Origin: Brevibacterium siliguriense
GTDB taxonomy: Bacteria; Actinomycetota; Actinomycetes; Actinomycetales; Brevibacteriaceae
Length of the DNA stretch: 64,000 bases
Reading direction: 5' to 3'
Assembly: GCF_900105315.1 (NCBI RefSeq)
Contig: NZ_LT629766.1
Location: forward strand, 3,658,001 to 3,722,000
Part shown: piece by piece, positions 24,551 through 32,662 of the stretch
How positions within the stretch are numbered: the stretch's first letter is position 1
Layout: each line of letters opens with the position of its first letter
The notes under the pieces: generated by a model
Told to the model about the DNA's origin: nothing
Seen by the model: only the letters and a program-made list of their open reading frames with translations
Databases searched by the model: none
Program-made: the position numbers and the translations under genes

Positions 24551-26476
24551 ATGCATTTCCATCAGAACGGCTACGTGTCCGCGGACCCGCGGATCGAAGA
24601 GGCCGCTGGGTACGGAATCGATCGCGCAGAGGATCTGCCCGATGAGGTCGATGTCCTCATCGTCGGCAGCGGTCCTGCGGGGATGATCGCGGCCGCCCAG
24701 CTCTCGCAGTACGCGAACGTGAACACGCGGATGATCGAGAAGCGCGATTCGCGGCTGGTCATCGGTCAGGCCGACGGCATTCAGGCCCGCTCCGTCGAGA
24801 CCTTCCAGGCCTTCGGCTTCGCCGAGGAAATCATGCGCGAGGGCTATCACATCACGGAGATGTCGTTCTGGAATCCGGATCCGGAGAACCCCGAGAACAT
24901 CATCCGCACCGGTCGGCCCAAGGACGATGAGCATGGGATCAGCGAATTCCCGCACCTGATCGTCAACCAGGCACGTGTGCTCGACTACTTCGCACAGTTC
25001 GCCGCCCAGTCCCCCGGGAAGATCAAGCCCGACTATGGGATCGAATTCGTCGACCTCACGGTCGATTCGGACGCCGCGGCCGCCTCGGCGAAGGACCATC
25101 CTGTGTCCGTGACTGTCCGCTACACTGCGGGCGAGCGCGCCGGTGAGGAACGGACCATCCGCGCAGGCTACGTCGTCGGCTGCGATGGTGCACGGTCGAA
25201 GGTGCGGTCGTCGATCGGCAGGAAGATGACCGGCGATCAGGCCAACCATGCCTGGGGCGTGATGGACGTGCTCGCGAACTCCGACTTCCCCGATATCCGC
25301 ACCAAGTGCGCGATCTCGTCGAAGCACGGCAATATCCTCCACATCCCCCGCGAGGGCGGCCACCTGTTCCGGATGTACGTCGACCTCGGTGAGGTGCCCG
25401 AAGATGATGCGCGCAAGGTGCGATCGACGGGCATCGACGCGATCATCGCTCGGGCCAACGCGATCATCGCGCCCTACAGCATCGACGTGAAGAACGTTGC
25501 CTGGCATTCGGTCTACGAGGTCGGGCACAGGCTCACGGATGCCTTCGACGACACCGATGAGTCCGATCCGGCCTCGCAGTGCCCGCGCGTGTTCATCACC
25601 GGCGATGCCTGCCACACGCACTCGGCGAAGGCAGGTCAGGGAATGAACGTGTCGATGCAGGACGGGTTCAACATCGCGTGGAAGCTCGGTCAGGTCATCT
25701 CCGGTCGATCGTCGACGGAGCTGCTGCGCACCTACTCTGCCGAACGTCAGGTGGCGGCGAAGAACCTCATCGACTTCGACAAGGAATGGTCGACGCTCAT
25801 GGCGACTCCGCAGGAGGAGCTGCCGGACAAGACCTACCTCGAGGACTTCTACGTCAAGACCGCGGAGTTCCCGGCCGGGTTCATGACCGAGTACGCGGAG
25901 TCGATGATCACGACGCCGACGACGCATCAGGAGCTCGCCGCCGGATTCCCGATCGGCAAGCGGTTCAAGTCGGCTCGGGTCAAGCGCAGCTGCGATGCGA
26001 ACTTCATCCACCTCGGCCACGAGGCACGCGCCGACGGTCGCTGGCGAGTCTATGTCTTCGCCGATCGGGCCGCTCCGGTCGTCGACGGTTCCGCGGACAC
26101 CGAGTCGAAAGTGGCGGCGCTGGCTGCGTGGCTCGAATCGGATCCTGCTTCTCCCCTGGTCGCCTACCGCCGTGACGGTGAGGATCTCGATGCCCTTGTC
26201 GAGCTCAGCGTCATCTACCAGCAGGAGCACAAGGAGTTCGCGTTTCCCGATGTGCCGAAGGTCTTCCGTCCGCATATCGGTGCCTTCGACCTCGAGTATG
26301 TGGAGAAGATCTACGCGACCCTGCCCGAAGAGGACATCTTCGAGGCCCGCGAGATCAGCCGCGACGGCGCCGTCGTCGTGGTGCGCCCCGACCAGTACGT
26401 CTCGGGAATCTTCCCATTGGATGCGCATGCCGAGATCGGCGACTACTTCGCAGGAGTCTTCGAACCCGTGAAATGA
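24551..26476 (+). CDS. FAD-dependent aromatic monooxygenase (phenol 2-monooxygenase / 3-hydroxybenzoate 4-monooxygenase family)
   Basis: 641 residues. The FAD motif VLIVGSGPAGMIAAAQLS is near residue 40, the DG motif VVGCDGARSKVRSSIG near 215, and the GD motif VFITGDACHTHSAKAGQGMN near 350. A C-terminal thioredoxin-like domain follows from about 440, as in phenol hydroxylase and MobA. It should hydroxylate a phenolic acid next to an existing hydroxyl group. Because it shares the operator of the hpa genes, I infer that it makes homoprotocatechuate from 3- or 4-hydroxyphenylacetate. No two-component HpaBC is in the window. ATG at 24551 follows GGAGG by a short spacer. A terminator lies after the stop. 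Confidence 0.88.
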   Translation: MHFHQNGYVSADPRIEEAAGYGIDRAEDLPDEVDVLIVGSGPAGMIAAAQLSQYANVNTRMIEKRDSRLVIGQADGIQARSVETFQAFGFAEEIMREGYHITEMSFWNPDPENPENIIRTGRPKDDEHGISEFPHLIVNQARVLDYFAQFAAQSPGKIKPDYGIEFVDLTVDSDAAAASAKDHPVSVTVRYTAGERAGEERTIRAGYVVGCDGARSKVRSSIGRKMTGDQANHAWGVMDVLANSDFPDIRTKCAISSKHGNILHIPREGGHLFRMYVDLGEVPEDDARKVRSTGIDAIIARANAIIAPYSIDVKNVAWHSVYEVGHRLTDAFDDTDESDPASQCPRVFITGDACHTHSAKAGQGMNVSMQDGFNIAWKLGQVISGRSSTELLRTYSAERQVAAKNLIDFDKEWSTLMATPQEELPDKTYLEDFYVKTAEFPAGFMTEYAESMITTPTTHQELAAGFPIGKRFKSARVKRSCDANFIHLGHEARADGRWRVYVFADRAAPVVDGSADTESKVAALAAWLESDPASPLVAYRRDGEDLDALVELSVIYQQEHKEFAFPDVPKVFRPHIGAFDLEYVEKIYATLPEEDIFEAREISRDGAVVVVRPDQYVSGIFPLDAHAEIGDYFAGVFEPVK

Positions 26477-26518
26477 CGTCCGCGAGGCTCAGTCCTCTCA
26501 CCGATCGCCGAGATTCAA

Positions 26519-26545
26519 GCGCCCTCGACCTATGGTCGGGGGCGC
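26519..26545. terminator. Bidirectional terminator after the monooxygenase gene
   Basis: GCGCCCTCGAC (26519-26529) pairs with GTCGGGGGCGC (26535-26545), with one G-U wobble and loop CTATG. It separates the monooxygenase gene from the converging membrane-protein remnant. Confidence 0.75.
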
Positions 26546-27253
26546 TGTGTTCTGGCGGCGATTCCGCAGATACCTGCGGCGGCGAGCGACGCAGCGCCGT
26601 TGAGCCACAGCCCGAAGCCGAATGACCGCCGGCCGATCTCCATTCCTCCGGTCGGCGTCCCGTCGGACAGCTGTCCGCCCCACATGATCAACGGCGGGTG
26701 GACGAGAATGCCGAAGAGAAGCACACCGATCACCGCGGCGATGAGCAGCACCACCAGGTTCCACCAGTGGGCAGTCGCGAAGGCGAGGCACAGACCGGCG
26801 ACGGCGACCACGAGCGCCCAGAGGACGTAGAAGTGCGGGTCGGTCTCACCGTCGGCGGCAAGGTTCCAATCACCCAGTGAAGTCGGTGAGGTCGAACGGT
26901 GCCCTTCCGATCGAGGTCACCCAGATCATCAGCACCCAAGAAGCGACTGCAGCCCACGGCAGTCGCCCCGCCCAACGATCCGTTCGGTTCCTGCGCGGCC
27001 ACGGGGTGATCCTCGGTTGCGCATGACCGACTGCGGCTGCTTGTCGACTTGGACCGCCGCTGCGATCGAAACGTCGACGACGGTGGTCGCCGAGAAGGCC
27101 GCAGACCCCCGCAGCCAGCAGACAGAGTCCCCCGATGGCCCAGAGTCCTGCACCCATCGCCGGTTCGGCGACGACCATCCCGAAGATCGGCCGTCCCTGA
27201 TCATCGACAGCGTCCCACATAAGCGTCGGCGCATTCGCCAATGAGTCCGCCAA
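26530..27253 (-). pseudogene. Degenerate tandem copies of a four-helix membrane protein
   Basis: Two partial relatives of the intact gene at 27419-27988. The upper part (27253 to about 27080) encodes only the last two helices: APTLMWDA, then GAGLWAIGGLCLLAAGVCGL. The frame is open further upstream to about 27400 but shows no start. Without a stop it runs into the N-terminus of another copy (RLPWAAVASWVLMIWVTSIG, then PFDLTDFTG and a stop). The rest of that copy is one frame over: LGDWNLAADGE, YVLWALVVAVAGL, PPLIMWGGQ, DGTPTGGMEIG, AAAGICGIAA. A GGG run near 26880 has one base too many. The gene family is not one I can name. Confidence 0.65.
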
Positions 27254-27418
27254 TATGAGGAAGACGCAGACGCTCAGAAAGAGAGTTCCGACTGACCACA
27301 GGCGTCCGAAGGTGTCCGGCCACGGGCGCGAAGCGGGCCGAGACCGGACGGTGAGGAAGAGCGCAGCAGCGATCTGCCGTCTGCTGCTCGTCGGCCCCTG
27401 AGCCGGCCGGTTCGGGTC

Positions 27419-27988
27419 TCACGCGGCGGGACCATGGCGCTTCGACATGCAGCGTTTGATGCGTTCGCGACGGTAGTGATCCTGTTGGGCAGCCGCGACC
27501 AGCCCACAGATGCCTGCGGCGAAGAACAGAACGCTCCCAAACACCCAGAGTCCGAAGCCTGCAGCCGGATAGGCGACTTCCATTCCGCCGGTGGGCATGC
27601 CGTCGGCCGTCTGCCCGTCCCACACCATGATCGGCGGATCCGCGACCATCTGCAGAAGTCGCAGACCCAGCACTGTGCCCAGAACAATGGCCCCGATCGA
27701 CCACCACTTCGATGCGGACAGCAGCCAAGCGGTGAACGCACCGGCGAGAATGATGATCCAGAGCACGAGGTAGACCTCGTCGAGATCGTTCATGTCGATG
27801 GGCGAGAACCCGAGCGATGTCACACGGATCCGCATCGATTCGGTGCCCCTGCTGTCGAGGACCGGCACGAAGATCGTGATCACCCAGCAGGCCACCGCCG
27901 CCAAGGGAAGCACTCGCGCCACGAGATTGAGACTTCGCCCCCGCGCTGTCGTCAGTGGTGTGCTTCCGTTCCTGCCTGCCCTGTCCAT
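27419..27988 (-). CDS. Four-helix membrane protein of unknown function
   Basis: 189 residues with four hydrophobic segments: VLPLAAVACWVITIFVPVL, YLVLWIIILAGAFTAWLL, SIGAIVLGTVLGLRLLQMV and FGLWVFGSVLFFAAGICGL. The loop before the last helix contains PPIMVWDGQ and DGMPTGGMEVAYPAAG. The same pattern recurs in the two broken copies downstream, which shows a local duplication. The short charged N-terminus should be cytoplasmic. ATG at 27988; a GTG six bases upstream is an alternative, and neither has a strong ribosome-binding site. No function can be assigned. Confidence 0.7.
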   Translation of the reverse strand: MDRAGRNGSTPLTTARGRSLNLVARVLPLAAVACWVITIFVPVLDSRGTESMRIRVTSLGFSPIDMNDLDEVYLVLWIIILAGAFTAWLLSASKWWSIGAIVLGTVLGLRLLQMVADPPIMVWDGQTADGMPTGGMEVAYPAAGFGLWVFGSVLFFAAGICGLVAAAQQDHYRRERIKRCMSKRHGPAA

Positions 27989-28054
27989 AACCACGATTCT
28001 CTGCAGTACCCATGTGACAGGTGTTCCCGCGATGTTGCAGATCCGACACGCGGC

Positions 28055-29662
28055 TCAGTCGGGTCCGAACACCACCTGCACCAGTTGCATCTCGACCGAG
28101 CTTCCTCCACACTCCTCTGCAGTCGGCCGCCGGTGCGCATTGCGTCTGCGCCAGTCTGCGACCTTCTCCGCACGAGTGCAGTACTGCGGCGGCAGGTTCT
28201 CGGGCAGGACGAATCTCGGGCTGGTCGACTGGAACCCAACCGGAAGATCCTCAGTGGTGCGCGGCTCCTCACCCGGCGGCGACTCGTCCGGTTGCGTCTG
28301 CTCATCTCGCTGCGGTTCGAGGAACCGAGAGAAGGTCAGTCGCCAATCGGTCTCCGGCGGCGAGTCTCCGGGTTCGGACACCGCTTCGGGACGCGGAAAC
28401 CGCATGCGGCGGACCACGGCGGGCGTGGTCACCTCGTAGGATCGTCCGCTCGGCGTGGTGACGCACAGCCCGCCCGCCGAGGCCTCGTGATTCCACCCGG
28501 GATGCTCTTTCGCATAGTTGCAGGACGCGCACAGCCCCGAACCGTTCTCCCAGCTGGTGGCGCCGCCCGCTGCGACGGCTTGGGCATGATCGGCATGCCG
28601 GATCGGCGCATCGCACCACGGTGTCCGGCACACATCGTCACGGTAGGTGATCATCTGCCGCAGTCGACCCGTGAACTCCCGGCTCTTCGCGTCCATCCTC
28701 ACCAGCTGCCCGTCGTCGGGCCGAGTGAAGATCCGGCTGATGAGCATCTTCGCTTCATTCGCGGCGACGAATTCCCGCGCCGTCCGTGCCGGCAGCGGCC
28801 CGAAGCCCGGCAGCCAGGCCGGAACGAGCCCGTCGGAGAGCAGGGATTCGGCTTCGACGAGCAGGTGGATCTCCGCAGGCACCTCCCCTGCCCTCGCCTG
28901 GCCGCTGAGCCGTTCGACGAAGGTATCGGCGACCACTTGTTGGCGAGTCCGCCCGGCAGCATCACCAGCGACAGTGATCGACTCTGCCCCGGCACGGAGG
29001 CTCTCAAAGGCAGCGACAGCCTGTGTGAGCGGCAGAATCGCAGAGATCCTGGCCATCCCGTCATCGATTACGGTCAGAGTCACACGACGATTGGTCGCGG
29101 CATTCGCTGCCCTCTTCGCGGCCGCCTCGGCGTCCATCTCCGCACTGAGCGCCCGCGCTTCGGCACGCAGACTCCGCAACCCGGACGGTTCCAGACTGCG
29201 TTTCATCCGCGTATCGACCTTGCGCCGATCCGCAGCGTCGAGGACCGCGGTCTCGTCGACCATGATCCGCGCCTTGTCCTCGGAGATCTCCCCTGCTGCC
29301 AGGGCTGTGAAGGTGTTGGGCATGCCGATGACGATGGAGCGGGCAGTGCTGAGGAACTTCCGGCCCGATCCGGGCGAGACCTTCTTCGCCAGCCCGACTT
29401 CGTCCCCAGCGCGCTTCCCGCAATCGATCGCGGGCACCTGGTTGAGTCGATCCCGCTCGATGCGCAGCGCTTCGAAGGCGACTGCCTCCCGTGACTGTGC
29501 GGCGACGACAGCAGACTTGAGCTCTTCGAGGGCGGTGATCCTCTCCAGCCTCTCCATCTCGGTGCCGCCCTTGCCCAGACTGCGCAGGAACTCACCGAAC
29601 CTAGAGATCTCGGTCAGCGGATCCGGAACCGACGTTGGTTCCCGGGCAGTGTCGACGTCCAT
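28055..29662 (-). CDS. DUF222 / HNH endonuclease-domain protein (13E12 repeat family)
   Basis: 535 residues. The large N-terminal DUF222 region (about residues 30-330) is helical: EKVSPG-like KKVSPGSGRKFLSTA, GEISEDKARIMVDET and DAADRRKVDTRM. A C-terminal HNH fold at about 365-425 shows YRDDVCRTPWCDAP, IRHADHAQAVAAGG and GSGLCASCNYAKEHPGW, with the cysteines and histidines expected for a zinc-supported nuclease site. Such genes are abundant, often multicopy, in actinobacteria; their role is unsettled (mobile-element related or DNA processing). The last 100 residues are hydrophilic and proline-rich. ATG at 29662 has no clear ribosome-binding site. Confidence 0.88.
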   Translation of the reverse strand: MDVDTAREPTSVPDPLTEISRFGEFLRSLGKGGTEMERLERITALEELKSAVVAAQSREAVAFEALRIERDRLNQVPAIDCGKRAGDEVGLAKKVSPGSGRKFLSTARSIVIGMPNTFTALAAGEISEDKARIMVDETAVLDAADRRKVDTRMKRSLEPSGLRSLRAEARALSAEMDAEAAAKRAANAATNRRVTLTVIDDGMARISAILPLTQAVAAFESLRAGAESITVAGDAAGRTRQQVVADTFVERLSGQARAGEVPAEIHLLVEAESLLSDGLVPAWLPGFGPLPARTAREFVAANEAKMLISRIFTRPDDGQLVRMDAKSREFTGRLRQMITYRDDVCRTPWCDAPIRHADHAQAVAAGGATSWENGSGLCASCNYAKEHPGWNHEASAGGLCVTTPSGRSYEVTTPAVVRRMRFPRPEAVSEPGDSPPETDWRLTFSRFLEPQRDEQTQPDESPPGEEPRTTEDLPVGFQSTSPRFVLPENLPPQYCTRAEKVADWRRRNAHRRPTAEECGGSSVEMQLVQVVFGPD

Positions 29663-29706
29663 GTGAGAACGCTACCCGCCGGTACTGACACGACTTCGCT
29701 CCGGCT

Positions 29707-30318
29707 TCAGCCGACTCCGCGCTGGATGCGGTTGAGGATCATGTCCATGGCGACGATGTTGTGGCCGCCGTCAGGGATGATGAGGTCGGCATTGCGCTTC
29801 GAAGGTTCGACGTAGAGCTCGTGCATCGGTTTGACCGTGCCCAGGTACTGGTCCTCCACCGACTGCAGGGTTCGGCCCCGGTCGACGACATCACGTTTGA
29901 TCCGACGCAGCAGGCGGACATCAGCGTCGGTGTCGACGAAGAGCTTGATGTCGAGCAGCTGACAGATGCGCGGTTCGGCGAAGATGAGGATGCCCTCGAC
30001 GATGATGACCGGAGCAGGTTCGACCAGGGTCGTGTCATCGCTGCGGTTGTGGATCGAGAAATCATAGACAGGGCTCTCGACCGCCTCAGAGCTGCGCAGC
30101 GCGGTGAGGTGGTCGACGAAGAGATCATTGTCGAAGGCATCGAGGTCGTCGTAGTTGACCTTCTCGCGCTCCTCATAGGTGAGCTCATCGCGCCGTCGGT
30201 AGTAGTTGTCGTGGTAGAGCACGGAGGGTGGGCCCTCGCATTTGTCCAACAGCGCCCGAGTCAGCGTCGTCTTTCCGCTGCCGGTTCCGCCGGCCACGCC
30301 CACAACCAATGTCTCCAC
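29707..30318 (-). CDS. udk: Uridine kinase
   Basis: 203 residues, phosphorylates uridine and cytidine (pyrimidine salvage, complementing upp). The P-loop GVAGGTGSGKTTLTRALL is at the N-terminus. YHDNYYRRRDEL, YDDLDAFDNDLF, VEGILIFAEPRI and RLLRRIKRDVVDRGR are standard Udk segments, followed by PMHELYVEPSKRNADLIIP. I start it at GTG 30318, preceded by GGAGGAG, which gives VETLVVGVAGG. The open frame continues about 29 codons further upstream, but those residues are unlike the family. It is divergent from the mgtE leader. Confidence 0.93.
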   Translation of the reverse strand: METLVVGVAGGTGSGKTTLTRALLDKCEGPPSVLYHDNYYRRRDELTYEEREKVNYDDLDAFDNDLFVDHLTALRSSEAVESPVYDFSIHNRSDDTTLVEPAPVIIVEGILIFAEPRICQLLDIKLFVDTDADVRLLRRIKRDVVDRGRTLQSVEDQYLGTVKPMHELYVEPSKRNADLIIPDGGHNIVAMDMILNRIQRGVG

Positions 30319-30415
30319 GGTTCGCTTCTCCTCCTCGGCTTCGCTCCTCCCCAAATCTATACCAGCCGGCGGAGGGCGCACTCCCCCGGATTCCCGCTGC
30401 CCCACCGAGTTCGGC

Positions 30416-30421
30416 TAGACT
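30416..30421 (+). promoter_or_regulatory. Candidate -10 box for the mgtE transcript
   Basis: TAGACT fits TANNNT. Transcription would start near 30428, leaving a leader of about 150 bases before mgtE that contains a small open frame. No convincing -35 box is seen. Confidence 0.35.
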
Positions 30422-30487
30422 CGGTGCGTGCGTCGATGATGCGCCGATGAATATTGCTGCGAGCAGATCCCCGGGAGGTGGTTGTCA

Positions 30488-30532
30488 ATGGATTCCGACA
30501 GTCGATTGTGCCCCCTCCCCCTCTTCCGCTGA
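30488..30532 (+). CDS. Candidate leader peptide of mgtE, resembling MgtL
   Basis: Fourteen codons, ATG 30488 to TGA 30532, reading MDSDSRLCPLPLFR. GGAGGTG (30474-30480) precedes the ATG at a good distance, stronger than the ribosome-binding site of mgtE itself. The enteric leader MgtL reads [17 protein letters not shown] and controls the Mg transporter gene mgtA. Shared features are a start with alternating acidic residues, a PLP motif and an LFR end. The codons for PLPL (CCCCTCCCCCTC) could pair with the purine-rich ribosome-binding sites. Too short for statistical proof; the placement 48 bases before the Mg transporter gene is the main support. Confidence 0.5.
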   Translation: MDSDSRLCPLPLFR

Positions 30533-30580
30533 CGCCTGCCCCACGCGCACGCGTCGACTCGACTCTGCTTGGAGTACGTC

Positions 30581-31924
30581 ATGACCTCCGTCCTCGACGC
30601 CGCCACCATCCGCTCCCTCACCGACGATCGCGATCTCGCTGCCCTCGCAGCCGCCATCCGCGAGCTCGGTCCGAACGCGACCACGGAGCTCATCGCCGAG
30701 CTCTCGGCCACCGAAGCCGCGATCGTCTTCCGCCTCCTGCCCAAGGACGAATCCGTCGAGGTCTTCGACGGTCTCGACCGCGGTACGCGCTCGGATCTCA
30801 TCGCGGCCCTCCACACCGAGGAGCTGAGCACGATCTTCAGCGACCTCGATCCCGAGGATCAGGGCCGCCTCGTCGATGAGCTGCCCGCGAATGTCACCAC
30901 GAAGCTGCTGGACGCCGTCCCCGCATCCGACCTCGGCGCGGTGATGGCAATCGCCGGCTATGGCCGGAATTCGATCGCCCGCCGCATGTCGCCGACCGCC
31001 GTCATCGCATGGACGAACGACACCGTCGCCGAGGTGACCGGGCGGCTGCGCGACACCGAGGTCGATCTCGAGGACGTCCGGCTCATCCCCGTCCTCACAC
31101 CCGATCGTCGGATCGTCGGCACCCTCGATGCCCTCGAACTCCTCCGCTTCGCACCAGGCACGGACGTGGAGAGCCTGGCCGTACCCGTCGAGGAGATCAC
31201 GCACACCGACGACGATATGGAGACCGCCGCCAGGGCGGCTCTGCGCGAGGACGTCACCGTCCTGCCCATCGGGGACAGTGAGGGCCGCCTCGTCGGGATC
31301 CTGCCGATCAAGGACGCCGCGCGCATCATCGCCGAGGCCGATGAGGAGGACTACGCGCTGTCCGGCGGCACCCAACCGCTCTACCGCCGCTACCTTCCGA
31401 CCTCGATCCTCACCATCGCCCGCACCCGCATCGTGTGGCTGCTCGTGCTCGCGATCTCGGCGGTGCTCACCGTCCACGTGCTCGAGATCTTCGAATCGAC
31501 GCTGGCGGAGGTCGTCGCGCTCGCACTGTTCATTCCGCTGTTGACCGGCATCGGCGGCAATACGGGTTCGCAGGCCGCGACGACGGTGACCCGTGCACTG
31601 GCGATGGACGAGATCGGACTGCGCGACTTCCTCCGCGTGGCCGCCAAGGAGCTGGCGACGGGTCTGCTGCTCGGCGTGCTCCTGGCCGTGCCGGCATTCG
31701 CGATCGCTTCTCCTCTCTACGGCCTCGAGATCGGTGCCGTCATCGCACTGACCCTGACGGTCAACTGCCCGATCGCAGCCGTGGTGGGAGGTTCGATCCC
31801 GATTGCGGCAAAGGCATGCAAGGTCGATCCTGCGGTTGTATCGACACCATTCATCTCGACCTTCTGCGATGCCAGCGGTCTGCTCGTGTACTTCACCATC
31901 GCCATCGCACTGCTCGGGCTCTGA
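30581..31924 (+). CDS. mgtE: Magnesium transporter MgtE
   Basis: 447 residues. The cytosolic N domain (about 1-125) has ELSATEAAIVFRLLPKDE and DLDPEDQGRLVDELP. Two CBS domains follow (about 130-250), with LIPVLTPDRRIVGTLDAL and VLPIGDSEGRLVGILPIKDA. The membrane domain starts near 285, with five helices including FIPLLTGIGGNTGSQAATT, which holds the conserved asparagine-glycine pore motif, and VVGGSIPIAAKACKVDP. In known MgtE proteins low Mg opens the channel through the cytosolic domains. ATG at 30581 follows TTGGAG; GGAG (30571-30574) could pair with CTCC (30586-30589) around the start codon. A leader peptide lies upstream. Confidence 0.95.
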   Translation: MTSVLDAATIRSLTDDRDLAALAAAIRELGPNATTELIAELSATEAAIVFRLLPKDESVEVFDGLDRGTRSDLIAALHTEELSTIFSDLDPEDQGRLVDELPANVTTKLLDAVPASDLGAVMAIAGYGRNSIARRMSPTAVIAWTNDTVAEVTGRLRDTEVDLEDVRLIPVLTPDRRIVGTLDALELLRFAPGTDVESLAVPVEEITHTDDDMETAARAALREDVTVLPIGDSEGRLVGILPIKDAARIIAEADEEDYALSGGTQPLYRRYLPTSILTIARTRIVWLLVLAISAVLTVHVLEIFESTLAEVVALALFIPLLTGIGGNTGSQAATTVTRALAMDEIGLRDFLRVAAKELATGLLLGVLLAVPAFAIASPLYGLEIGAVIALTLTVNCPIAAVVGGSIPIAAKACKVDPAVVSTPFISTFCDASGLLVYFTIAIALLGL

Positions 31925-31947
31925 GCCGACCGTTGAGCGGCCCGCCC

Positions 31948-32658
31948 TCACCCGAGGCTTCGGGTCAGCTGCGTCCACAGCTCCTGATCGAAGCGCCGCC
32001 TGCCCAGCAGACCGGCCATATGTCTCACGGCATTGTCGACCTTGCCGCGCCAGACCTCGATCGCCGTCTTCGCATCCACCCGACTGAGCGCCCGGAACAT
32101 GGCTCGGTCATCGCTGACGATGCGGTCGCTGGCCGGCGAATAGTCGAGCTGCAGGATGGAGATGAACAGACGCAGCCGCAGAGTCAGCGCCTCGAAGGCA
32201 CGCGCCGATTCGCGCAGACCCGAAGCACGGGCAAGCTCCTGCTGGAAGTGGAGGTCGGCGTCCTCGACATCGATTCCGCTGCGTGTCGGCGCTGACGCCT
32301 CGACCTGGCGCAGGGCCAGCTGCACGGGCACGAGGTAGCGCTGAGGGCGCAGGGCCAGGGACCGAAGCACGACCTCTCCGATGGCCATGCGCGCGGCGTA
32401 GAGGTCGAGCACGTCGACGGTGGTGATCAGGGGGATCCGTGCGCCGCCGCGCGACCCGTCGAGCAGCTTGTCATCGACCATGCGACGCAGAGCCGCATCG
32501 ACCGAGGCCCTGGGCACCTGCATGCGACGAGACAGCAGACGCGGATTGATCCGATCCCCGGGTTCGTATCCGGAGTCGATGATCTCCTCACGCAGCGCGA
32601 TCGCCAGGTGTTCGGTGATCGACCGAGTCTCCTTCGGCAGCCACGACGAGATCTCCAT
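31948..32658 (-). CDS. GntR-family regulator
   Basis: 236 residues. A winged helix near the N-terminus reads ITEHLAIALREEIIDSGYEP, GDRINPRLLSRRM, VPRASVDAALRRMVDDKLL and SRGGARIP. A helical C-terminal domain (FCD-like) follows with YAARMAIGEVVLRSL and DLHFQQELARASG. ATG at 32658 gives MEISSWLPKET; the frame is open further upstream but overlaps the neighbouring regulator gene. It lies four bases after the frame-corrected stop of that gene. The pair is divergent from putA and could regulate proline breakdown; this is inference from position. Confidence 0.82.
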   Translation of the reverse strand: MEISSWLPKETRSITEHLAIALREEIIDSGYEPGDRINPRLLSRRMQVPRASVDAALRRMVDDKLLDGSRGGARIPLITTVDVLDLYAARMAIGEVVLRSLALRPQRYLVPVQLALRQVEASAPTRSGIDVEDADLHFQQELARASGLRESARAFEALTLRLRLFISILQLDYSPASDRIVSDDRAMFRALSRVDAKTAIEVWRGKVDNAVRHMAGLLGRRRFDQELWTQLTRSLG

Positions 32659-32662
32659 TGAG

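Noticed and set aside
24374-26428. 684-codon minus-strand frame opposite the FAD monooxygenase
   Set aside because: Antisense shadow; the plus strand has all FAD motifs in order.
30428-30580. Mg riboswitch (M-box) before mgtE
   Set aside because: The leader lacks the conserved M-box core sequences; the small open frame explains the leader better.
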